Shown here: positions 1 through 6,779 of the stretch, piece after piece
Numbering within the stretch: position 1 is the stretch's first letter
Layout: the number at the start of each line of letters is the position of its first letter
Assembly (NCBI GenBank): GCA_022561875.1
Contig: JADFQJ010000025.1
Coordinates: 1-36,006 of the forward strand
Source of the DNA: Bacteroidota bacterium
GTDB lineage: Bacteria; Bacteroidota; Bacteroidia; Bacteroidales; VadinHA17
DNA: 36,006 bases
Reading direction: 5' to 3'
The notes under the pieces: model-generated
What the model was told of the DNA's origin: nothing
Database searches by the model: none
Seen by the model: only the letters and a program-made list of their open reading frames with translations
Made by a program: the position numbers and the translations under genes

Positions 1-60
1 ATAACAGCTAGTTATTCGTATTAAGTTTGTGTTAGGTTAATTTTAGGGTTAATACTAAGG

Positions 61-79
61 TTTTTTGTAATTATTTAGC
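61..79 (+). repeat. Left inverted repeat of IS66-like element
   Basis: TTTTTTGTAATTATTTAGC. It is identical to the reverse complement of 1840-1858. Similarity does not continue on either side of the 19 bases. Confidence 0.65.
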
Positions 80-184
80 TGCTCACGCAAAAATATTTCG
101 ATATATAGGATAAAAATACGAAAAACCAACCTGTATTAACAATTTTAGTGGTCTTGTGTGAATAACTTTCATGTTCTGAAGATT

Positions 185-259
185 TTAAAGCCTCTGAGAA
201 TCCTGTATTTGAATGCATTCTTTTCCGGTCTTTAACATATTCAAATCTCAGGGGCTTAA
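185..259 (+). other. Interrupted hairpin in transposase leader
   Basis: The outer arms are TTAAAGCCTCTGAG (185-198) and CTCAGGGGCTTAA (247-259). The inner arms are ATTTGAAT (207-214) and ATTCAAAT (239-246). Together they can fold into a long two-part stem upstream of the transposase gene. It could be a leader RNA structure that limits transposase expression or a transcription barrier against read-through. The function is inference; the complementarity is seen directly. Confidence 0.4.
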
Positions 260-371
260 TTTTTGAAAATCAAGTGATATCAACAATTTTAGCATTATTG
301 ATTTGATAACTTTTTGCTTAAAAACTTGATATTTAATAGTAATCCGAACTACTTTTGAAAAAACAAAAAGT

Positions 372-1844
372 TTGGATAAAGATCAACAAATATCAGAATT
401 AATAATCAAGGTTGATTGTCTTGCTCAACGCTTAGGGCAAGCCGAAAAAAGCATTAAAAAATTAGAGTCTGTAAATACCGCACTTAGATTGGGGAATACT
501 AAACTTAAGGTGGAGAATAACGAACTAAGGTTGGAAAATAACGAACTAAAAGCCCGAATAAATAGTAATAGCAATAATAGTAGTAAACCACCATCAAGTG
601 ATGGCTATAAAAAGAAGCCTGCATTTCCCAAAGCAAAAAATGGCAAACAGGGAGGCCAGAAGGGACATAAAGGACGTACCTTACAACAAGTTGAAAAACC
701 GGATAAAATAGTAGAATGTAATCCTAATAAATGCAATTGTGGACATGAGTTCACAAAAGATGAGTTGATTTTATCTGAAACACGCCAGGTCTTTGATTTG
801 CCACAACCCCGATTAGAAATTACGGAATACCAAATACATAAGGCAAGGTGCCCTATATGTGGCAAATTGAATAAAGGTGCCGCACCGGAAAACGTGAATG
901 CCCCCGTTCAATATGGCAATGGAGTAAAAGCTTATGCTGTATTATTAAATGTGCATTTTAAGCTTCCATTCAAAAAGATACAGTTATTATTTGGTGATTT
1001 ATTTGGCTATTCAATAAACGAATCAACCGTCTATTCAGCCTCTCAACAATGTTATAAAAAGCTTGAGAAAACTGAAGAAATAATAAAGTCAAAAGTAGCT
1101 GAAAATAATGTAGTTCATGCTGATGAAACAGGAATACGGGTAGCAGGAAGATTGCATTGGCTACACACTGCAACAACATTACTTCACACTTATCTTTTTG
1201 TGCATGAAAAACGAGGAGCTTTAGCGCTAACAAGCGACAAATCAATATTGGACAGAATCAACGGTTGGCTTGTCCATGATTGTTGGAGTAGCTATTTCAG
1301 ATTTAAGAAATTTAAGCATGCAATTTGTGGAGCTCATATTCTAAGAGAATTAGAAGGATTGTCTGAAAGCGGACAAAGCAAATGGGCAAAGGTTTTCAAA
1401 GCATTTTTGATGAGTGTTTATGAGATGCCCTTTGAAAAAAGGGTTAAACGACGACAACAAATTGAAGCCAGATATATCCTCATTTGTGCTATTGGTGAAA
1501 AATCGGAACCAACACCTATAAAAGTAAAAGGAAAGCGAGGCAGGTATAAACGGACTAAAGGAAGAAATCTTGTTGAACGTTTAATCAGGAAACGAAATGC
1601 GGTACTTGCATTTGCTTTCAATAAAGAAGTGCCATTTACTAATAATCTCGCTGAAAGAGATATCAGACCTGCAAAAATTAAGCAAAAAATATCAAACTGC
1701 TTTCGTACTTTCACTGGTGCAGAAATCTATGCCCGGATTGAAGGGTTTGTTTCAACCGCTAGAAAACATAATCAGAATGTTTTTTCCGAATTATGCACTA
1801 CCTTTGAGGAGCATAATTTTATTTCCGGAAAAATAACCTGCTAA
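372..1844 (+). CDS. tnpC: IS66 family transposase (TnpC type)
   Basis: This 490-residue DDE transposase would move the surrounding element. Residues 1-65 form a Leu/Asn-rich coiled coil. A basic linker with SSKPPSSDG follows, typical of the IS66 N-terminus. Next comes a zinc-finger-like region with CNCGHEF and CPICGK pairs (about residues 120-165). The catalytic core includes VVHADETGIRVAG and WLVHDCWSSYF, and the C-terminal part has the IS66 motif NNLAERDIRPAKIKQKIS. The length is normal for the family and the frame is intact. The start is TTG, chosen because homologous N-termini begin with this coiled coil and no ATG lies upstream in frame. The stop lies inside the right inverted repeat. 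Confidence 0.93.
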   Translation: MDKDQQISELIIKVDCLAQRLGQAEKSIKKLESVNTALRLGNTKLKVENNELRLENNELKARINSNSNNSSKPPSSDGYKKKPAFPKAKNGKQGGQKGHKGRTLQQVEKPDKIVECNPNKCNCGHEFTKDELILSETRQVFDLPQPRLEITEYQIHKARCPICGKLNKGAAPENVNAPVQYGNGVKAYAVLLNVHFKLPFKKIQLLFGDLFGYSINESTVYSASQQCYKKLEKTEEIIKSKVAENNVVHADETGIRVAGRLHWLHTATTLLHTYLFVHEKRGALALTSDKSILDRINGWLVHDCWSSYFRFKKFKHAICGAHILRELEGLSESGQSKWAKVFKAFLMSVYEMPFEKRVKRRQQIEARYILICAIGEKSEPTPIKVKGKRGRYKRTKGRNLVERLIRKRNAVLAFAFNKEVPFTNNLAERDIRPAKIKQKISNCFRTFTGAEIYARIEGFVSTARKHNQNVFSELCTTFEEHNFISGKITC

Positions 1845-1858
1845 ATAATTACAAAAAA
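1840..1858 (-). repeat. Right inverted repeat of IS66-like element
   Basis: Exact reverse complement of 61-79. It includes the transposase stop codon (TAA at 1842-1844). Confidence 0.65.
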
Positions 1859-1927
1859 TCATTGATTGATCAATTTATTTCTATTTTTGTTTGCTTTCAA
1901 ATTAATTATAACTAAGAATTATTTAAC

Positions 1928-3643
1928 ATGGAACAAAGTATCAATCTTGGATGGATAGATTACTCCATCATGCTTATTTACTTCGTGTTCGTGCTCGGTA
2001 TCGGATGGACACTAAAACGGTACATGAAATCATCCACTGATTTTCTTGAAGCCGGCAAATCGCTACCTGCCTGGATAACAGGATTAGCATTTATTGCTAC
2101 AAACCTGGGAGCGTTAGAGGTTATCGGTATGGCTGCTTCGGGAGCCAAATATGGTATTACCACTGTTCACTTTTACTGGATAGGCGCTATACCGGCAATG
2201 ATATTCCTGGCTATTTTTATGATGCCGTTCTATTATGGTTCAAAAGCCCGCTCGGTTCCCGAGTACCTGAAATTGAGGTTTGATGAAAAAACAAGAGGTT
2301 TCAATGCCGTTTCATTTGCCATAATGACCATCTTTGCTTCAGGCATTTCAATGTATGCTTTGGCAATGCTAATGGAGGTTCTTCTGGGTTGGAATTTCAA
2401 TTTCAGCCTGTTTCTGTCTGCCGCGATAGTTCTCGTTTATATATACCTCGGAGGACTGACATCAGCGATTTATAATGAGGTGTTACAGTTCTTTTTAATT
2501 GTAGTTGGTTTCCTTCCTTTGGCAATTATTGCTTTAATAAGTATCGGAGGATGGGAAGGATTGAAATCAAGTCTGGATGTTGTAGCAGTCAACAATGGTT
2601 TTGAAGCCGGAGCATACACAGAAACCTGGCAACATATGAGTAAACCCGAATCAAATCCTATGGGTGTGGAATGGATGGGCATTATTGTGGGCCTTGGTTT
2701 TGTACTTTCATTCGGCTACTGGTGCACCAACTTCCTTGTAGTGCAAAGGGCAATGGCTGCAGATTCGATCACTTCAGCCCGGAAAACACCACTTATCGGA
2801 GCACTTCCTAAAATGTTTATTCCTTTCCTTGTTATTTTACCGGGAATGATAGCTATTGCATTAACCAGCAACCCGGACAGCGGATTCGAACTTCCTGTAA
2901 AAGGAGAAGCTTATGATTATGATAAGACAATTCCAATGATGCTCGGATATTACTTCCCAACCGGTGTACTGGGACTAGGACTTACAGCTCTTATGGCGTC
3001 ATTTATGTCAGGTATGGCCGGCAATGTTACTGCTTTTAATACGGTATTCACTTATGATATTTATCAAGCCTATATTAACAAAAGTAAATCTGACAAACAT
3101 TACCTGCGGGTAGCTCAGCTTACTACGGTGTTCGGAGTACTTGTCAGTATTCTTGCTGCATATGTAGCAAATCTGTTTAATAACCTGATGGATTTCCTCC
3201 AGTTAATATTTGCCTTTATCAATGCTCCGCTGTTTGCCACTTTCCTGCTTGGGATGTTCTGGAAACGAGGCACAGGCCATGGTGCATTTTTCGGATTACT
3301 GTCAGGAACATTCGCTGCCGGTTTACACCATGGACTAACTGTTCCTGAAGGTGCAATGACGCTGGTAAAGGGTGGTTGGCTGGGAACAGTAGTGCATACA
3401 TATCCAAGTGAAATGGCACAAAACTTCTGGACAGCCATTTATGCTTTTACAGCCTGTTTAGTGATGACAATTATTATTTCAATCTTAACAAAACAGCTAA
3501 AAACAGATGACCAGCTCAAAGGACTGGTTTATTCACTTACACCAAGAAAAAGAATAGAAGGGCTAAAATGGCATGATAACCCTGTTACTCTGGCAATTGT
3601 TGTAGGTGTTATTGCAATTATTTTAAGTATAATATTCTGGTAA
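1928..3643 (+). CDS. Sodium:solute symporter (SSS family)
   Basis: A 571-residue inner-membrane protein predicted to couple sodium uptake to import of a sugar or other small solute. About 13-14 hydrophobic segments run along the whole length, starting with IDYSIMLIYFVFVLGIGWTL. The family-type segments GLAFIATNLGALEVIGMA (TM2 region) and NFLVVQRAMAA (residues ~270-280, the QR-A-A motif after TM7) are visible. The length fits SLC5/SSS proteins. It is followed after 11 bp by a small two-helix membrane protein, probably in the same transcript. The nearby aldose epimerase, sugar kinase and hydrolase relic suggest a sugar substrate, but the substrate cannot be read from sequence. The IS66-like element ends about 70 bp upstream and may have separated this gene from its former promoter. 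Confidence 0.9.
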   Translation: MEQSINLGWIDYSIMLIYFVFVLGIGWTLKRYMKSSTDFLEAGKSLPAWITGLAFIATNLGALEVIGMAASGAKYGITTVHFYWIGAIPAMIFLAIFMMPFYYGSKARSVPEYLKLRFDEKTRGFNAVSFAIMTIFASGISMYALAMLMEVLLGWNFNFSLFLSAAIVLVYIYLGGLTSAIYNEVLQFFLIVVGFLPLAIIALISIGGWEGLKSSLDVVAVNNGFEAGAYTETWQHMSKPESNPMGVEWMGIIVGLGFVLSFGYWCTNFLVVQRAMAADSITSARKTPLIGALPKMFIPFLVILPGMIAIALTSNPDSGFELPVKGEAYDYDKTIPMMLGYYFPTGVLGLGLTALMASFMSGMAGNVTAFNTVFTYDIYQAYINKSKSDKHYLRVAQLTTVFGVLVSILAAYVANLFNNLMDFLQLIFAFINAPLFATFLLGMFWKRGTGHGAFFGLLSGTFAAGLHHGLTVPEGAMTLVKGGWLGTVVHTYPSEMAQNFWTAIYAFTACLVMTIIISILTKQLKTDDQLKGLVYSLTPRKRIEGLKWHDNPVTLAIVVGVIAIILSIIFW

Positions 3644-3654
3644 AAAAATAAATT

Positions 3655-3879
3655 ATGGGTTTAGATATTCGTTATCCAATTGGTTTTATATTTTCCCTTT
3701 TCGGGATTATGTTAACAATTTTCGGAATAGTAACCGATTCTGATGCTGAAATGTATCACAAATCGCTCGATATAAATATCAATCTCTGGACAGGTTTGGG
3801 CATGCTTATTTTTGGCGGGTTTATGCTGATAATTGCATACCTGTCCACTAAGAAAAAAGCAGGGAAGAAGGAGGAGTAG
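3655..3879 (+). CDS. Small two-helix membrane protein next to symporter
   Basis: A 74-residue protein with two hydrophobic segments (about residues 8-27 and 44-64) joined by a short acidic loop. It ends in a Lys/Glu-rich cytoplasmic tail (KKKAGKKEE). It begins 11 bp after the symporter stop, so translational coupling is likely. No catalytic motif is visible. I infer an accessory or stabilising partner of the symporter from position only. The codon usage and clear topology support a real gene. Confidence 0.7.
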   Translation: MGLDIRYPIGFIFSLFGIMLTIFGIVTDSDAEMYHKSLDININLWTGLGMLIFGGFMLIIAYLSTKKKAGKKEE

Positions 3880-3933
3880 TTGAAGAAGTCGAAGGGTCGA
3901 AGAGGTGAATAATTGTGATGCAGTAATGCAGTG

Positions 3934-5886
3934 TTAAAACTTAACAATCTTCTTCACATAAGATTTATCATCTTTACGGATACGGAGAAAGTAAAGACCG
4001 GCAGGCAGATGACTGCCATCCAGGGTGAATTCATTATGTTCTGAAACAATTTTAATAAGCTCTTTACCTGAAATATCCAGCAGGGATATTTCTTTAAGGC
4101 CTGGCTGGCCAGGAAAGATCACGTTCAGACTGGTTGAAAAAGGATTTGGAAACACCCTGATGTTTCTTTCTTCAAATTCTTTATACTCAGGTATATAGCT
4201 GATCGACGATACATGGTTAAGAATCCAGTTAGCAGGATCAACCTCAAGTGAAGTAATATCATATGGAACATACATATTGAATGTCTGTATACTCTGTTCC
4301 TGGAAAACCCTGATTGTAGTATCACCGCCCTGGTAATTCAGCCTGAATTCCACAGAAGTCTTAAAAGAAGGTGTATTGTTTGATGAAGTGGTAATTGTTG
4401 AACGGATGCTGACAGTATCCCCATCCCTGCTCCACTCAATACCAAACCTGGGAAATCCGCTTCCATAGTACCACTGGTCAAAAAACCACGAAAAATCACG
4501 ACCGGATATATCTTCCAGTACACCCCTGAAATCGTCACCGGTGGCTACACTGTCTGCAAATTCCTGCTGGAATTCCCTGAGCGTTGTAAAAAAGAGGGAG
4601 TCATTATCCAGCTCAAACCTGATCATATGAATGATAGCCGCTCCTTTCTTATAGGATAAAGCGTAGGAAAATATTCTACTGACATCTGAAGCTTCATCAA
4701 ACGGGATATAAACACTGCCATCAGGCAAACCCATTGCCCAATTATGAGAATTATCCATCCAATCGCCGGCATAAGTCTGCGACCGGAGGTTCTGGTATGC
4801 CAGATACTCGGTATAAGAAGCAAAACCTTCATTGATCCAGATATCCTGCCATGTTGCACAGGTTACATTATCACCGAACCATTGGTGACCCAGTTCGTGA
4901 GCAACAAGGTAAAATGAAAAATTATCAATAGTAGTCATAGTCTGATGTTCCATAGCCCCACCCATTGGAGCAACGCAGTGCCCGTATTTTTCATTTGCAA
5001 AAGGATACAGGGAATACAAATCGGAGAATAATTCTATCAGAGTGGCAGTTTCGTCAATCAGCTCCCTGTTCTGCTCCAGGTATGCTGTGTTATCATAAAT
5101 AAAATTCTGTATCAGAATAGAATCATCCAAACCTGCCGGATGAGCATAAATGCTGTAATCCTGGTAATCAGCAACAGTCATTGAGATAAGGTAATAGTCG
5201 GTTGGATAGTAACTTCTCCATTCATACCTTGTTTTTCCTCCTTCAACAGGCACAGTATTTATTAGTCTGCCATTTGAACCTGCCATCAGACTGTCAGGCA
5301 CAGTTATATCTATCATCACAGAATCAGCTTTATCCTGAAGATCCTGTTTACACGGAAACCAGTCCTTCGCATTGAATGGTTCAGAGAGGGTCCATGTAAC
5401 AGAATTGCCCCAGTCATTATCAATGTCTGATGTCATCCCTGAAAAGAAACCTTCTTCAGGGACGGTACCGTGATAAAATATTTTTACCCTGAAAAATTCA
5501 CCGGCCGGAACCGGGTATCCCATATTAACTGTTATCAGGTCATTGGAATGAATAAAGCTTAATGATGTTGATCCGGTCAGTACTGAATCAACGGTAAGAT
5601 CAGTGATCAACTCAACAACGAAACTACCCAGGGAAGCAACATTAGAAACAGCGCCGATTTCAGTACTGCCTTTAATAAAAGTTGAGGTATTGTCAGCTTC
5701 CAGATCAAGGTGATAATATTTAACATCATAATCCTGTAATGCATCAATTGTTACTGCTGGATAAATTTTACTGTGAGGAAAACCTGCCCTGAGGCATTTT
5801 CCCTCAAACCCGGCGATATCATATTCCTGGGCAATAAGAAGGATATTGCTCAGAAGTAAGAAAATGAATAAAACAGATTTTTTCAT
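3934..5886 (-). CDS. Secreted M1 family aminopeptidase with T9SS sorting tail
   Basis: A 650-residue zinc metallopeptidase that removes N-terminal residues from peptides outside the cell. It has a signal peptide (residues 1-19, ending LLIAQ) and an M1 N-terminal beta domain. The substrate-anchoring motif is GGAMEH (309-314) in place of GAMEN. The zinc site is H330-E331-x2-H334 with E353 nineteen residues later. The last ~75 residues, from RVFPNPFSTSLNV to the terminal YVKKIVKF, form a type A Por secretion C-terminal domain, so export by the type IX system is expected. The gene converges with the symporter pair. A heptamer-repeat spacer lies upstream. Confidence 0.92.
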   Translation of the reverse strand: MKKSVLFIFLLLSNILLIAQEYDIAGFEGKCLRAGFPHSKIYPAVTIDALQDYDVKYYHLDLEADNTSTFIKGSTEIGAVSNVASLGSFVVELITDLTVDSVLTGSTSLSFIHSNDLITVNMGYPVPAGEFFRVKIFYHGTVPEEGFFSGMTSDIDNDWGNSVTWTLSEPFNAKDWFPCKQDLQDKADSVMIDITVPDSLMAGSNGRLINTVPVEGGKTRYEWRSYYPTDYYLISMTVADYQDYSIYAHPAGLDDSILIQNFIYDNTAYLEQNRELIDETATLIELFSDLYSLYPFANEKYGHCVAPMGGAMEHQTMTTIDNFSFYLVAHELGHQWFGDNVTCATWQDIWINEGFASYTEYLAYQNLRSQTYAGDWMDNSHNWAMGLPDGSVYIPFDEASDVSRIFSYALSYKKGAAIIHMIRFELDNDSLFFTTLREFQQEFADSVATGDDFRGVLEDISGRDFSWFFDQWYYGSGFPRFGIEWSRDGDTVSIRSTITTSSNNTPSFKTSVEFRLNYQGGDTTIRVFQEQSIQTFNMYVPYDITSLEVDPANWILNHVSSISYIPEYKEFEERNIRVFPNPFSTSLNVIFPGQPGLKEISLLDISGKELIKIVSEHNEFTLDGSHLPAGLYFLRIRKDDKSYVKKIVKF

Positions 5887-5924
5887 TCAACATACATTTT
5901 ATGTAATATACATTAAAAAGCAAC

Positions 5925-5997
5925 TAAATGATTAAATGACTAAAATTCAAAATGACTAAAGTGTTACGAGTTACGAGTTACGAGTTGCGGGTTAGGC
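5925..5997. repeat. Intergenic 7-bp-period repeat (GTTACGA family)
   Basis: Three exact GTTACGA units (5963-5983) are followed by a degenerate GTTGCGG unit. They are preceded by AATGACTAAA-type words spaced 7-8 bp apart. The same GTTACGA words recur near 31400. Confidence 0.8.
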
Positions 5998-6004
5998 ATT
6001 TCTT

Positions 6005-6472
6005 TTATTTCAACTCATACATTTCAATCAGCAATTTTGCCATGATAGAGTCCCAGATATAGTTTGTGGGACAATCGACCAGGCTATTATCAGGGCTGTA
6101 ACTTTCCCAGTAATTATGATTCGCCGATAGCTGTGTTGTAACGGCAAGTATCATTTTATTCCCAAGTTCAATTGCCAGATCATTATAACCATAGTTCACA
6201 AGTCCGTGGAACACCATATAATCCCAGAGCAGCCACACCGGACCGTTCCATTTGCAGCAATAGTCAACATACGGACTGAACCATGGATCGTCTGCCGCCA
6301 GGGTTGGTTCGCCATATTTTCTCCGGAACTTTCCAGGATCAGTAAGTTTATCGATCAACAGTGATACCTGGACTTCAGAAGCCACACCTGCCCACATTGC
6401 AAGAAACCCTATGATCTCCTGCCTTTTCAGGTCACGTCCCATAAAATTGAATTCATGATTCACTTTATCCAC
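6005..6472 (-). pseudogene. C-terminal relic of an MGH1/trehalase-like glycoside hydrolase
   Basis: A 155-residue open frame resembles the final part of (alpha/alpha)6-barrel glycosidases of the MGH1/GH63/trehalase-like group. The motifs are LKRQEIIGFLAMWAGVAS, YCCKWNGPVWLLWDYMV and YWESYSPDNS. Complete members run to several hundred residues, so most of the catalytic barrel is missing. The frame begins at a weak GTG and is closed by TAA two codons upstream. No matching coding sequence follows in any frame up to 6779. I read it as a 5'-deleted remnant. Family assignment rests on recall of motifs and is moderately sure. Confidence 0.6.
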
Positions 6473-6586
6473 AAATTAGAAAATCTTCGATTTTCGTAAA
6501 TTTCCGGGAGCTAAGGCTAAGGTTTCTAACTACACATATTAATCTTTTGGCCTTCATTTAGACTTATTTTTTTTGACTTTATATTA

Positions 6587-6752
6587 ACTAACCTAAGTTG
6601 CTTGTTACTGTTTGCTGGTTGCTTGTTTGTTAAAAAATCAGATAGTTAGAAAAATGATTGATCTTTGAAATAAACATATAATGATTTTATAAACAATTGA
6701 GTTATAGTATATTAACCAGTAAATAGTAACGAACAACTAGCAACTTGAGTTG
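6587..6752. repeat. Inverted pair of heptad-like repeat words in the gap 6473-6779
   Basis: The word series AAGTTGCTTGTTACTG...GCTGGTT (about 6594-6620) reappears as its reverse complement at about 6713-6752 (AACCAGTAAATAGTAACG..., ...CAACTTGAGTT). It could fold back across a ~90-base loop. A perfect GAAAATC-TTC-GATTTTC hairpin (6479-6495) sits at the broken end of the hydrolase relic. No gene is visible in the rest of this gap. Confidence 0.55.
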
Positions 6753-6779
6753 ATTATTATGTTTTTATAATACTGAATT

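Larger units (their letters stand above)
61..1858 (+). mobile_element. IS66-family element, single-gene type
   Basis: A transposase gene is bracketed by a perfect 19-bp inverted repeat: TTTTTTGTAATTATTTAGC at 61-79 and its reverse complement at 1840-1858. The right copy overlaps the transposase stop codon. No tnpA or tnpB accessory gene is present, as in the ISBst12-type branch of IS66 (family knowledge). The flanking 8-mers (53-60 and 1859-1866) do not match, so no IS66-style 8-bp target duplication is visible and the true outer ends are not proven. About 290 bases of non-coding leader sit between the left repeat and the start codon, including a large hairpin. Confidence 0.6.

Noticed and set aside
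53-1866. 8-bp target-site duplication around the IS66-like element
   Set aside because: The flanking octamers TACTAAGG and TCATTGAT do not match. An ACTAAG word at ~1911 is too far from the inverted repeat to count.
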